The translations under genes were made by a program, and so were the position numbers. Under the pieces are notes generated by a model. It was given only the letters and a program-made list of their open reading frames with translations. It was not told the origin of the DNA and ran no database searches. DNA of 64,000 nucleotides from Pithys albifrons albifrons (taxonomy: Eukaryota > Chordata > Aves > Passeriformes > Thamnophilidae): the NCBI RefSeq assembly GCF_047495875.1, contig NC_092461.1:66018299-66082298 (forward strand), written 5' to 3'. Positions 1 through 12,500 of the stretch are shown piece after piece. How positions within the stretch are numbered: the stretch's first letter is position 1; each line of letters opens with the position of its first letter.

Positions 1-1320
1 CCTCCAAGCCTGAACAGACCAAGTGACCTTAGCCACTCCATATACGGCTTCCCCTCGAAGTCCTTTACTATCTTCATTGTCCTTTTTTTGACACTCTGTA
101 ACAGCTTAATATCTTTCTTATATTGTGGTGCCCAAAACCGCATACAATGTGAAAAGTGAGGCTGCACCAGTGCAGAGCAGCACGGGGCAATCCCCACCCT
201 TGATCAGCTGGCGATGCTTTGCCTGATGCCTCCCAGGACACAGATGGCCCTCCTGGCTGCCAGGGCACTGCTGACTCATATTCAACTTGCCATCAGCCAG
301 GGTGCCCAGGCCCCTTTCTGCAGCACTGCTCTCCAGCCTCTTGTTCTCTGGTCCATACACACAACCAAGGCTGCCCTGTCCCAGGTGAAGAATCTGTCAC
401 TTTCTCTTGTTAAACTTCATACAGTTGGCGATTGCCCATCTCTAATTTGTCAAGATGTCTCTGCAGGGCCTCCTTGCCTTCGAGGGAATTGACAGTTCCT
501 CATAATTTAGTGTCATCGGCAAATTTACTTCAAATTCCTTCAAGTCCTGCATCCAAGTTGTTAATGAGGATGTTGAAGAGAACTGGGCTGAGGACGAAGC
601 CCTCCAGAACCCCACTAGTGGCACGTCACTAGCCTGATGTTACCCCACGCACTATAACTCTTTGTACCCAATCTGTGAACCAGTTGCTCGCCCATCACAT
701 AACATGGTTATCCAGCTGTGTGCTGGACATTTTATCCAGAAAGACACTGTGTGAGACAGTATCAAAAGCTTTGCTAAGTTCAAAAAATTACATCTCCTGG
801 CTTTCCTAGGTCAGCTAGGTGGGTTACCCAGTTGTAGAAGGAAATCAGGCTCAACAAGCCTGATGGGTTAAAAGTTCCTGGTAGGATGAAGGTTTATGAT
901 GACTTTCCCTCATGAAGCCCTACTGGCTGTGACTGATGCCTGAATTGTCCTCCAGTTGTTTTTCAATCCCTCCCAGTATAATCTTTTCCATGATTTTACT
1001 GTCAGTGAGACTGACAGGACTGTAGTTTCCGGGGTCGTCCCTGCCCTTCTTGAAAAGCAGGACAATACTCGCCAGCTTCCAGTCAACTGGGATCTCTCCT
1101 GATTTCCAGGGTCACTCAAAAATCAAGAGAGGTTTTGTGATGACAACAGCTAACTCTGAGGATTCTAGGATGAATCCCATCAGGCCCCACAGACTTGTAG
1201 GGATCCAGCTGAAGCAGCAGATCTTGCACAATTTCAGTGTCAGCTGGGAGTTGGTCATTCTCACAGTCATGGTCCTCCAGCTCAGGGCACTGAGGTCCCC
1301 TGTATTTTGTGGCTGTAGAG
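1..1320 (-). mobile_element. CR1 LINE fragment, antisense, reverse transcriptase region, decayed
   Basis: On the minus strand, broken reading frames give CR1 ORF2 motifs in order: LLLQLDPYKSVGPDGIHP (about 1190-1150), then Trp-Lys-Leu and Asn-Tyr-(R/S)-P-V-S-L equivalents near 1080-1000, the polymerase box FADD (codons at 512-523), the Lys-Leu-Asn-Met-Ser motif near 290-270, and EGKPYMEWLRSLGL near 60-10. Stops and frameshifts are frequent, so the element is dead. The 3' part runs off the left edge; the 5' truncation is near 1320. It belongs to the same general CR1 type as the copy at 18479-19695, which shows the same motif order on the other strand. Confidence 0.9.
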
Positions 1321-2007
1321 ATTAATATAAAGCAAATGCTATTTGGAAGAACTACCCTATATGTTGGTTTCATCTTGGTTTTGTGGATCCATCAGACATA
1401 CTCAGTTCAAAGAAAGCAGTCACATTCTAGGTATGTGCAAGCTTACACATTGTTTTGAAGGTTTTGTATGCCAACTCTAGTACTGAACCTAGGACCAAGA
1501 CTAGGTTTGTTTTTTTAATTTATTTTAGAAGTACTACTACCTGTTATATCTGCATTAACATTTTCTTCAAAGGACTTCACAACCACATTTCAAAATTTTC
1601 AGTAGAATCTGATCATGGTTCTTGAAAAGATGTTTGGGTATCTAACTGCACCTTAACCTCTCATTGAAAAATAAATTACAGTCAGACAGAAAAGTACTTT
1701 TGCCCTGACTAGTCCTTGTAATTTGCAACCCTCTTTGCATTCAAAGCAGCCTCTTGCACAACAATTTAAGTAATTTTGATTTAAAATGGTGAATAAGCAG
1801 TACAGAACTTCTTGTTTGGCATGTAGAGTTTTAGCTTTGGCCCTGTCATTGCAGTGGATACTTTTCTGGTGATATCCTATGACAAACAGAAGTTGTTCAT
1901 GGCACTATACAAAAGCATTTTTATTTTGCTGCCTTTCTATATCAGTGTGTTCAAATACCTGATGGAGTAGCAGAACACAAAAGGCAGAATCATCTCAGTG
2001 ATACTCA
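1321..2007. other. Unassigned AT-rich stretch
   Basis: No coding similarity, repeat or RNA gene recognised. The sequence is T-rich around 1505-1530 and otherwise looks like ordinary intronic or intergenic DNA between two CR1 fragments. Confidence 0.6.
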
Positions 2008-2250
2008 GCAACAGAAGAGGCAGCAGACACAAATGGAAATATAGGAACTTCCATTTTTTTACTTGGGAAATGGACAAACACTGAAACAAATTGCTCAGAG
2101 AGCTTGTGGAGTCTTTATGCTTAGCGATATTCAAAATCCAGATGGACACAGTCCTGGGCAACTTGCTCCAGCTGACCCTGCACTGAGCAGGGGGTTGGGT
2201 AGATCTCCAGAGGTCTCTTTTCAACCTTTTTGTGATTCTGTGCCCATAGA
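2008..2250 (+). mobile_element. CR1 LINE 3' end, sense, 5'-truncated
   Basis: The sequence follows the CR1 3' region step by step: CAGCAACAGAAGAGGCAGCA, then GGAACTTCCATTTTTTTACT, then a run matching 'acactgaaacaaattgctcagag' in shorter pieces, then CCAGATGGACACAGTCCTGG, GAGCAGGGGGTTGGGTAGAT and TCTCCAGAGGTCTC, ending in the TTTGTGATTCTGTG terminus. An open frame through this part is incidental. It is moderately diverged from CR1 as I know it. Confidence 0.85.
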
Positions 2251-4169
2251 AAGACTAGCTTCTCTGAACCATCCCAATTCATCTTCCTTTATCTTGACAG
2301 GGCAATTATTTTCTTTCTAAGCTCATTATGCCTTTGTGGTGTCAATTTTCACTGTGTGGATGACATTTAGCTGCTAAACATAGATACCTATGGCTATTGA
2401 AGGCACCTTAGGGTATCCAGGACAACTGAAGGTTATGAGTCTGGATTTTATAAAAGACCTGCAGAGGAGTCATGTCCTTCTGGAGCAAGAGATGGAGGCC
2501 AAGAGACCATTATAGTGCCTAAACCCATATAATTTAATTGTACTTAGCAGGATGAATGCAACTAGTTGTAGTGTTCAAGACATGTCCAAGTAATTTTGAC
2601 CTGGGCCAGACATGAACTAATCATCTAAAGAGGAAACAGAAATTACATTGGCCTTTTCCTCCTATCAAGACATTTTAGTCACTTGTGTTTTGATTTGTCT
2701 CACCAACAGACATCTATGGTCACTGTGCTATAAATGGCAGAGAGAAATAAACATTCTCAAGGTGCTATTCATCTGACCTGTTCTAAACATATGGTCTAAA
2801 CATATGATTCATGGGTTATCTATATTCAAGTCCTGGTTCTGATGAGTTCTCATCTGTTAAGACCAATGAGAACAGATTTCATGACCTATAAGGCAATGTT
2901 TCCTGCATATCATAGCCATGACTGCCTCACACCTTCAATATTCACCTTCACTTTATTACCTTCAATACTCACCAGAAATATGACACTTTTCCTGTGTGTG
3001 CTGCAACTTTGGAATTATAAATTAGTATATTTGAATTCAAAGACTTCTGTTTTTCCTCCTTTTTCAGCTAAAAATTCTCAATAACCAGTTTGAAACATGC
3101 TTGGTTGTGGAGGATTTGGCTGACTCAAATTTTGACAAAGTAGACAATTGTTTGTGGATAGAGCCACTGTCCTAAGCTGGCAGACGCTTTCTTTAACACG
3201 ATCCAGAACCTGTAAAACATGTGATCACAGAGGGATGGGTGCTAAATCTGAAGTAATTAAAAGACAAGTCAATGCCCATAGACGTTAGTACCCTACATTC
3301 CAAGGCTAGGTAACCTTGCTTAGGAGAACAGAGTGAAAATGGAAAGAGAAATGAATTCTCAGTCTCACTTCTGAACTCTAGGTACCATTTGAGTGTGGTC
3401 CATTTAAAGCGTCAATCAAACCCCCCAGGGTTGTTTTACTGTTCAGCAAGAATATTTGGAAATCTGGAAAATCAACAGTATCCAGCTGTTTCTTCAGCAG
3501 ACCAGCCATATATTTCAAATGACAGCACTGCATAGGTATGTACATCAATAGCTAAGAGAACAGATGGCGTTATGTGTGTGGTCACTTTATTGCAACTATC
3601 TCTAATTCAGTCAAAAACCACGGAAGAAAACTGGAAGCAGGCCTTCTAGCTGCAGAAGAGCTGGTTTCAAAAAACTTTTGTCAGAGTATAGCTACAGTCA
3701 GTCAGCTCACAGGAATGGATGTCTTTTGGGTATCAGTTTTGTTTCCCATAAAAAATACAGTACCAAAATCCTGCACTAAGCTAACAGTAACTGCCAGCAT
3801 ATCATAGCATGTTTGCCTTAACACACATCTTCCAATTCTCTGATCCCTCATTTTTATGATTTTCATCACAGCAATGCTGGTGTGCTGCAGCCCACAGGAG
3901 TGAGGAAGTATTTGTGCTGGGCTTGCTTTCAGGGGGGTTGTGGAGGAAAGAAGAGGGTGACATGATTTTTTTCTCCAAGTGCAGGAGCTGTTGGAGCGAC
4001 ACATCGCAGATCATGTCGTGTGACGACTTTCTACCTCTCACCTCCCATCTGCTCATTTTCCTCAACTTCCATTCTCATTTCCTAGTATCTCAGAGCTTTT
4101 CATCTCCCAATCATTCATTCCCTTTACGGAATATAATAAGCATCTTTTTTTAATTTACACCCATGGATG
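2251..4169. other. Unassigned stretch
   Basis: No gene or dispersed repeat recognised. There is a short direct duplication of TCTAAACATATG at about 2782-2806. A pyrimidine-rich zone lies around 4020-4125. Open frames here are all under about 100 codons and resemble no family I know. Confidence 0.5.
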
Positions 4170-5330
4170 TTTGTATCAACAAGGTCTGAAGGGCATTTCT
4201 TTCTCTGCCCTCCTCCCCGCCAAACTGCAGATGGGGGTGCGGCACCTCAATGTGCTCTGCAACACACGTCAAGTGTTTGGCTTCATCGGGTGAGAAAAAC
4301 AAGGCTTTTTTCCCAGTATCACAGAAACAATGCAGAAGTAAAGGTGCAAAGTGATTGTGGTGAAAGCTGTTCTTTTGTTATTGAAAGCACCTGAAAATGA
4401 AATCTCCCTAGATGGCGCGGGCAGATGCCGCAAGCCCTGCTCAGCAGTGCACAACCTCAGTGCAGGAGCCAGGGCGTGTGGCTGTCTGCCCAGGCTCATA
4501 AGCCCTGCTCAAATCTCTTGCCAATGCAAGTCTGCAGCTTCTCCTTGTGCTGGCTCACAGCTCTGCATGAAGAGAGCAGAGCATTGCACTTGCAGAGACC
4601 TTTCCAGAGGGGCAGCTTTGGTTCACCTACAGCAGGATGGCAAAGAGATGCAGCAGCACCAATGTCCAGGAGCACAGTTGGGCTGTGAAGTGATCCACTG
4701 TCATGGTGAGTCAGGTGGAAAAGCAGCGTGAAATCTCTGTCATAACCTTACTGCCAGCTCAGGGTGTAGCCCACAGGACAGTAGCAACAAGCTGCTGCAC
4801 TTCCCAAATGGAAGCTGACTTGTGGCCACTGTGGCAGTACTGACCACCTTTCTCCCCGCCAGTAACCACACCCTAGAGAGCAGTGTCCGAGTAGTGCCTT
4901 GGTACACATCAGTCAGGGGCAGCCCTGGCCCAGGTCCGTGCCTAACTGCATATGTGGAGAAGTCTCTGTGAGTGCATCTCCACTGCTGAAGAGGCGACTG
5001 CTGCAGGGTAAAGCCCAGCACAAGACCCCTCATCCTCCCTATGCCTGTCAGCTCTCTCCATGCCTCTCCCTTGCCAACAGCTGGCCACAGCACCTTCTCT
5101 CCACTGCAAACTCTGGGCACAGCTCACTGCCGGGTGTGCCCCAAAGAGGGATAGGGATGACACTGCACCGCATTTGGCTCCAACCATGGCCTGGCCGGCT
5201 GGACACACAGTCATGGCCTGTCCCTTAGCCCACACCACACCCCGGGGGTGCAGGGCACACCCTTTGGCTCTTGCGGTAAAAACAATTCTCTCGTGGGCTA
5301 TCACACAGCTCTCAGGTTACTACAGGCACT
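4170..5330. other. GC-rich block without a recognised gene
   Basis: This 1.1 kb block is clearly richer in G+C and CpG than its surroundings. CpG occurs for example in GATGGCGCGGGC near 4413, CCGAGTAGTG near 4887, GGCCGGCTGG near 5192 and CCCCGGGGGTG near 5240. Several overlapping open frames on both strands reach 80-126 codons, which GC-rich sequence produces by chance; none resembles a known family. It could be an old LTR or other repeat, or a regulatory region, but I cannot assign it. Confidence 0.45.
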
Positions 5331-6019
5331 CTGAATCATGAAAACATACAAAAATGCTTAAGTATTTGACACAGCACATACAGTCTCATATCATCAGGCC
5401 ACTGAGACCCAGAGGGGAGCAAGAGCCAGGCACTGTGCAGGGCAAATGCAGCCAGATTCCTCTGGCAGAGGCTATCCCTGAGCAATGCAGACAGGCGGTG
5501 ATCTTGCCACCAACCTTGGAATTAGGGTACACATCTCAGTCTTCTTTCATCAGTGTGGATTTGCCTGGTATTTCCTGCTCCTAAGTGCTCTGAGCTTCTC
5601 TGTCAAGATCTAGTCTCGGTCACAATCCCAAATCCAGGGGCAAGGCATGGGTGGGAGCTTGACCTCTCCATTTCCTTTCTCTGCTATAGACTAAGTCTTT
5701 CACGTGCTATTTTTTTCACATAGAAGGAATGGGATAACCTGCTTGAGACAGGAGTTTCTGGGAGATTCTTAATCCCTTGGAATCCACTATGTCAACTGCC
5801 AAAAGGTAAGGCTAGTAAGGGACCAAATAAAGACAACAGTGCAGCAGCAAACACCAATTTACAGCATATTCAGCAGAGCTACTTTGAAGTGTTCAGAATT
5901 TCATATCTAAAGAATTAATTTCAGGCCAGGTAATGACAAAATTGCTCCTCAAACTTTATGCATATTCATGCACACACACACATACACTTGTCATCAGCAC
6001 TCATGCTTTTCCTGCTCAT
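5331..6019. other. Unassigned stretch with a small CA microsatellite
   Basis: No gene recognised. A short (CA)n-like tract lies at about 5970-5988 (ACACACACACACATACAC). Confidence 0.5.
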
Positions 6020-6258
6020 CCCTATTTCCTTGCCCACCAAGCACTTTTTCTAGCCCAACAGCTTCCAGTCCCTCTGTTCAGACACTCCAGTCCTTTACTC
6101 CCGCCTCATCTTTCAGTCTGCCTTTTTTGCTCCCATTCCAGTGACTTGTTCTCAAAACCTCAAGCAGATTTGCCACTGAATCATGGTCTCTTCATGACTG
6201 TGTGGCAATAACAGGGCAGATGGACCCCTGAGCGTAGAGATGATCAGTCTTCCTTCTT
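6020..6258 (+). repeat. Repeat unit A of a direct pair (with 7079-7292)
   Basis: This block aligns by eye with 7079-7292. Shared pieces in order are CCTATTTsCTTGCCCACCAA, CTAGCCCA, GCTTCCAGTC, TCTTTCAGTCTGCCTT, CAGTGACT, a weaker middle, then TGGCAATA versus TGCCAATA, and CAGTCyTCC. Flanks outside these limits do not match. The family is unknown to me. The two copies could be an old local duplication, two members of a dispersed repeat, or remnants of paired LTRs. Confidence 0.7.
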
Positions 6259-7078
6259 CCCCATCATACATCAGAAGTTTCCTGTATTTAACAAGAACAG
6301 CACCATAGCATGAAAGTGACCCTGCAGATGTACTATTTAGACTGGAAAGTCAAGTACCACTATGGTGTGAAAAGCCAAAATGTAGGTTGTGGGAGCAGCA
6401 GTCACTTGGCCAGGTGTGGGGGTGGCGTTGTGACCCCCACAATGCACCCTGACCCCAGGAACACACACTGTTCTTTCTCAGAGGGCTCTTTCCTCCCTCA
6501 GTGCTCAAGGTACACTGTGCTGTGCTAATAAGTGGGTGTTTATTTTGCTTTCTTGTAGCAGTTTAGCATGTGGCTCTGTGACACATTTGCTGCATATTAG
6601 TCCAAGCCCACTCTGAAGATAGCCTTTGTTAATTCCCTCTTAAGCTTTTCTGTGGAGTTCATCAATGCAGCACTTGTGTGCCTCTTAAATGCTAATTCAT
6701 TTACTGCCATAGCATGACTGTGAGAGCTGGTTTTCTTTTAATTTTTATTTTGCATGTGGAGAGCTGAAGCACAGGTACAAGTGTTCCTCTAATGTGGCAT
6801 GTCCATTTTCCAGTGCTGAAGGTCTGATTTTGCAGTCCTCAGCATTAAACAGCAGCTTGTGTGTTCCAAGCACGTGCTGGGTATTTCTGGAAATTAGACC
6901 CCAAAGTCTACAGCTTGGCTGGTTGAAAATAAATAACGTGCAAACACCATTTGTGTGAAGTTTGGATTAAGCTACCTTCCAGGCTGAGACAGGGGCTGAG
7001 GGGGAGAGTGAGAGCAGGATTGGCTTCTCCAGGGTTGCACCCAACAGGCTGAACCAAAGGATTGTTCCTGGTCTCCAA
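6259..7078. other. Spacer between the two related repeats
   Basis: About 820 bp with no open frame over 75 codons and no retroviral, LINE or cellular gene motif that I can see. A GAGCTGAAGC-type unique sequence dominates. Nothing here supports an internal region of an endogenous retrovirus. Confidence 0.5.
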
Positions 7079-7292
7079 CACCTATTTGCTTGCCCACCAA
7101 GTGTGCGTCCTAGCCCAGCTGCTTCCAGTCAATTATAACTACCTTATCTTTCAGTCTGCCTTGTGGCTACCATCACAGTGACTCAAGTTCCCAGGATCCT
7201 AGATGGGTTCACTGCTAAATCCTCATCTCTCCAATTCTCCTGCCAATAGCAGAGAGGTTGCAGCTCCGAGAGCATGGGGTGTCAGTCCTCCA
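7079..7292 (+). repeat. Repeat unit B of a direct pair (with 6020-6258)
   Basis: Partner of the 6020-6258 block, in the same orientation and about 1.06 kb away. The best conserved parts are CTTGCCCACCAAG at about 7090, TAGCCCAGCTGCTTCCAGTC at 7111-7130, and TATCTTTCAGTCTGCCTTG at about 7145-7163. Divergence is substantial, with several small indels, so the duplication or insertion is old. Confidence 0.7.
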
Positions 7293-7350
7293 AATCCTGG
7301 GCCCATGTCTTGCTATAGAATGGCCTAGTGCAGGGACAAGTGTATACATG

Positions 7351-7682
7351 TATGGCTTGGCTTCACAAATGAAGGTTTGGGAAGGGCTCTCCCCACATGG
7401 GCGTGTCCTTTGAGCCTGCACAGTGGATTTTTTAGGTAAGGCACAGGGTACGCAGAACTGGCCCCACCCTTTGCTCCTACGGTGCATCTGCCATGGCCGA
7501 GAGAACTTGGATGGTGACAGTGGAGTCCTCAGGACTAGACCCGTAGTCCTAGAATCTAGTCCTAGACTAGAATCTAGTCCCCGGTATTAACAGTAGGTCT
7601 CCCATCCAAGTGCTAACCAGGGTTGACCCTGCTTAGCTTTTGAGATCTGATGGAATCAGGTGTCAGGGAGGCATTTAACTGC
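7351..7682 (-). mobile_element. 5S rRNA-derived SINE, copy 1
   Basis: On the minus strand the element begins near 7682 with GCAGTTAAATGCCTCCCTGA and continues with a 5S rRNA-like head: CAGATCTCAAAAGCTAAGCA, then GGTTAGCACTTGGATGGGAG and ACC. The head is joined to the family body: GTCCTGAGGACTCCACTGTC, GGGTGGGGCCAGTTCTGCG, TAAAAAATCCACTGTGCAGG and GGGGAGAGCCCTTCCCAAA, ending at GTGAAGCCAAGCCAT near 7351. Between head and body this copy carries a private short tandem expansion of CTAGAATCTAGTC-type units (plus strand about 7536-7581). It is more diverged than the 28891-29480 copies, with many CpG sites lost. No tail repeat is preserved. Confidence 0.88.
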
Positions 7683-9343
7683 AAAGGACAATAGTGGTCA
7701 CAAGTAAAAGTTTGCAAAAGCCCTCTGCACACCACGGTCTAGGCAGGAGATGCACATTGTGGGCATTGAACTGTCAGCCTAAGCTGAACAAGTTTATTTA
7801 TGTTGGGAGGCCAAGCTAAAGCATGAGGCAATCCTTGGGGCCATTAAATGCTAAAATTAAATATGTTTCTACAGGGCATGTGTGAATTGCCTTTTCAAAG
7901 GCTTGTAACTCAGCCAGATGTAGGTGGATTTTTCACAGGACAGCAAAAGACATAAGCAGTGTAAAACCATTTGTTTTATTAAGTGTCATGTTTCTAATCT
8001 AAACTACTAAACTTTTGGCAAATTTATAACCAGGTGATGACGTAATTTACAATGCAATATTTTAGGCAGCCCAAACAGCACCGATTCTGCCATTCCCACC
8101 TCCAACCTGTTTGTGTACCCGTGCACTAGGAATTGAGTGCTGTAAACAGATGAAACCCATGCTGTCAATGCCCCCAGAGAGCAACGATTTCCTGCCTTGT
8201 CCCAGGGCATCCCAGCACCAAGCTACCCATCCTTCCTGTCCTTAGTTCAGCTGTAGCTTTGCAACACAGATCTACTCCTTGGCTTCCCTTGGTGCTCCAT
8301 CCTGAGGGTATTCTGCACCATCTGCCCGGCAGCCTTCCTAGGACCTGCTAATGCACCAGATCCACCAGTTCCTTTCCAATTGTCTCTGATGTATTAGCAG
8401 AATTCTGGTCAAAAACTATAAAACTGTTCCACAGCTAACAATCCGTATTAAAAGAGAATGCACACATTAAATGATGCGCATATTCCTGGGACACCTGCTT
8501 TACTATCGGGATGTGTCTCATTCATCATCTCTGTGTGGGGGAAGCATATCCACAGAAGTATTCATAAATTCTCCATTGTTTGAAATAATTTATAATAAAA
8601 TGGTCAATGTAAGCCTTGCACTGTAGGTCTTCTGTATTATAGAGCTATTTTATCACAGTTTTTCCCTTTCCCCCAAAACATGTAGAAATGCACCCCAGCT
8701 ACAAGCAGATCAATCCAGATGTCACCCATGGGCAGTGGGAATTTTTCACGCATTTTCTTACTGATTTTTATTTGCTGGTATTTTACTACTTCTGCAGTAA
8801 ATTGGTGCTGACTGTGAACTGGCATAAAACATGACCCATAAAAGCAGAAACATATGGCGAAGGAACATTAAGGTCACACAAAGGATAACAACTAGAAAGG
8901 TCTGCCTTGCACAGCCCAGCTGGGCATATGGAGGAAGCAGTCTGAATAAATAAAAACCTTACATAAGTCACCCCCATGAATGGCCCCTTTTGGATCTAAA
9001 ACTGTTCCAGTCGGCATTAGTGTGTACCAGTTGTAATATCCTTCCTTCTGGGAGCAGGATGCCATTTCTAAGAAACAACAATTAGTTTCAGGAACAACTT
9101 CATTTGAATATCAGGGCTTTTGAAAACACACCCATCAGGAGGCAATAATGGCAAACCCTAATATGTACTTTAAAATCCTTTTACTCTAATCTAGGACATA
9201 AAAATCCACATGCTGCAACTCAACAGCATGGGGCAATGCATTCCAAAAGGCTTTTTTTGCTGCATTTTCAAAATGCTTAATATGGCTTTTAATGAACCAC
9301 TAGCCAGGTCTTTGCATCTTTAGGTGCACAACTGCTTTAGGAA
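7683..9343. other. Unassigned stretch
   Basis: Ordinary AT-rich sequence with short open frames only. No repeat family, RNA gene or coding similarity recognised. Confidence 0.5.
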
Positions 9344-9590
9344 ACGGTCTCAAGTTGTGCCAGGTCAGGCTTAGATTAGATATCAGGAAAAATTTTTTCA
9401 CTGGAGGGATTGTCAAGCATTGAAACAGGCTCCCAGGGCACCATCCCTGGGAGTACTTAAAAGACATGTAAATGTGGTCTTAGGGAAGAGGTTTAGTGGC
9501 AGACTTGGCTGTGCTGGGTTAACATTCCACTTAATAATCTTAAAGATCTTTTCCAACTTAAATGATTCTATAATTCTATGATTTTATAAG
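9344..9590 (+). mobile_element. CR1 LINE 3' end, sense, 5'-truncated
   Basis: CR1 3' UTR landmarks in order: GGTCTCAAGTTGTGCCAGGT, TTAGATTAGATATCAGGAAA, GGCTCCCAGGGCACCATCCC, GATCTTTTCCAACTTAAATG, and the terminal ATTCTATAATTCTATGATTT, which is the usual CR1 end repeat. It is 5'-truncated, as is normal for CR1. Confidence 0.92.
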
Positions 9591-12500
9591 TTTCTATTTC
9601 ACAGCAGAAAAACGTAATGGTGTCTTGATGCACAGATCATATATTTTCACAATTAGTTTGTTTGGTTCTACTTTAAAAGTTTTACCCTAACTCTGAATTT
9701 ACTGAATCTCTAATAAGCTTGACTCAGCGATAGTATTGCTCTTGCAACCCATGTTATCCTAAGTTATAATTAATTAAACTTTGATTAAATAAATTTGATT
9801 AAATGGCACAGATCGTTTGGCTAGACTAAGTATGTAGTTTTTAGGTAAAATTTCCTTTCTCTGAAGGGCAATTTTAAAATGCAGTAGGTTTGCAGACCTG
9901 TTTGCAGTGGCAGCAGGTTAAAAGCAAGTGCTTTTTTGATGCCTGGGAGGGCAGAGAAGGAACATTCAGCTCCCAGGCTGTGCTTGGTGCCTGCACAGGG
10001 AACAAGCAAAGGCAGAGAACACTCTTTGTGACTTGGAATGAAGACCCAGTTCAGACATCAAGAAGTGATTCAGATGCAGCTGCAGAAGGGCAGTTGTTGC
10101 TAGGAAAAGCAAGGCACAGCGAGCTAACGTGCTGCTACAACTTACTTTTTTTGCTGCTGGACCCGAGTATGAGAGCAAGTGTAAAGCAAGGCTGACACTG
10201 GGGAAAAAAAAAGGAACCTCGTCAAAGGACTGAGTTCTTTTACATCTTCCTCAGTCACTGAATCCATCCCTCCAAGTGGGAATGCTCATCTACTGCAATT
10301 AGCTATCCAAATAATTACAGGCACGCTTCTTCCACTATGGCTGGTCAAAAAACTATGTACTATTGGCACTGTGATATTTTGAGAGCCGTCTCTGACTCTT
10401 TAACTGCTGGGCTTAACCATCCACCATAACTATTCATTAAACTGCATACCCAGATAAAACCTCCAGCTGTTCCTAAAAACAACAGCTCATCAACAAAAGC
10501 CAGCATGAGCACCTCAGGCAAATGCTTTGCTTTTGTGTGAGCTCCTTTCTGACCATCAGAAGATTTGGCCACAGCTGAAAGAGAGGGGATTTTTTTCCCT
10601 GTGCTCCAAAGTTTCGCACCATTTACATTACTCTGAAATCTCAAAGCTCGTGACAAGCTCCCTGCATGGATGCAGAACCTTCAGAAGAGATGGTCCAAGA
10701 CAGGGGAAGGGTCTGTTGCCATTGCTGCTTCCAGGACTGTCAAATGGATGTGGCCAAGCTCTCAGATTAAACAAACTTTGTTGTTACTCTATTAATGCTG
10801 GTTTGCATGTTTACTACCTTTCCTATTTCAGACTTCACTGAGCTGAATCTTAATAAACATATATTCTGAATGGATTTTTGTTATTGTTGCTTCCTCCCCC
10901 TCCCCCTGGCCGTTAAGACTCATTATATGGAGTCATCAGCTGTTTTTCCTTGTTTCCCATCTGTTCATAGGGTACTCGAGTTCTGAGATAACACTGCAGA
11001 TGGGAGTGCAATTTCCACTGTTTTGATTTTGTCACAGTGGGACTTCGTGTGGTCACTGGTGGAAAAATTGCAATATTTTTGATTAAAGATTTTCCATATA
11101 GCAGAAATTTGTCAAATCTCAAATTTTTCACTGACTAGAGTCCATGTCAGTCTTTTTCTAAGAGGATATTCAACCCTCTCCCCATCTACAATGCCTCCAT
11201 TCTCTGAAGTAAACAAGGACTCTTGTTTGAGAATAAATCTTATGAAAGTTCAAGTCACCGGGTAAAACCACCTCTGCCTGTGACTGGGAAGAAGATAGCA
11301 TTCTGGTCTCAGAAACTGAAACTTTGACAGGCAAGTCTAATCTTCTGTAGCCACTTCATATTAGACCTTTCACTTGTGGATCAGTTCGATTGTTATATTG
11401 GCACAGTTTCAGCCCTCTGATGACTAGCAAACCAACTCTAATTTGGAGCCAAGTTATACTTTGGTCAGCTTATACCTGTTTGATCTCATGCCCAAGTTGT
11501 CCTTTTTTCTCAGTTACCTGCTCTCTCTCTCCACAGTTTTTATTCCTTTCAAATCCATTTCAACCTTTGCTCTGCAAGTCTGAACAAACCACTGTCTTCT
11601 ATAGCTTCTCATTGGAAAAATATTCTCTCCACTCTCTTCATTCTCCCACAATTCTCTGGTGAACTTGTTTCAATTTATATGCACCTGACCTGGTGATGGA
11701 AGCCAAAGCACTGCTCTCAGTCCCGAAGCCAACATACAGGCATGTACCTGCTTCAGCTTCAGGCCCTCCCACTGCTGCGTGGTGCTGCATTTTTAGCTCG
11801 TCTGCATTTTGAGATTTATTTTAATTTTCAGGCCATGACTTCAGTTTGGTCTCAGGTACATCTTGAAAGTGCCCTCTTTCTCCTCCCCCATCCCCCCCGC
11901 CTCCCCCCGCCGCTGCATTAATTTGCTAACATAGATTCAGTGGCTACATTTGTTCTCTGATTCCATTTCCTGGCACTTTTCTTCCAGATCTAAAAATTAT
12001 ATCTTGATTTCTTAGCATCTCTGCTACTAAAATTGCTAGACACTATATTTGGAGTAGACTGTGCCCAGTGTGTGTTTCTCTCTAGTTGTAGAGGACGGCA
12101 GCACTTCTTTCACAGGGACACTTCTCTGTGGTCACAGAGCAAGACTCAATTAGTATAGCTTGGAGATTAAGAACGCTTTAATACAGCACTGGTCCAGTGG
12201 CAGCTCTAGCAAGGATGTGCTTGCATGGCTTTACAGAAAGTGGCCACAGAGCCAGGAGAAGCGGACAGTGCCATAGAGGGGAACAACTGTAGCCCCAGTC
12301 TCTGAGGTAAATCCACCTCTCATAAGCACTGCCCTCCCCTGCAGCTGATTACTGGGCAAGTAAACCTGCAGTGGTACCTGGGAAGACAGAGAGGAGAGGG
12401 CCTATAAGCATTCAGCAAGACTTTTCATCCCTAAATTGCAGAAACACAAGAAGTCTTAGTCTTTATATATTAATACCTTTCAGAGGAATATAAGTTGTTA

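Noticed and set aside
4351..5341. Overlapping open frames of 76-126 codons on both strands
   Set aside because: They occur in all frames of a GC-rich block, with no family resemblance or splice-site support.
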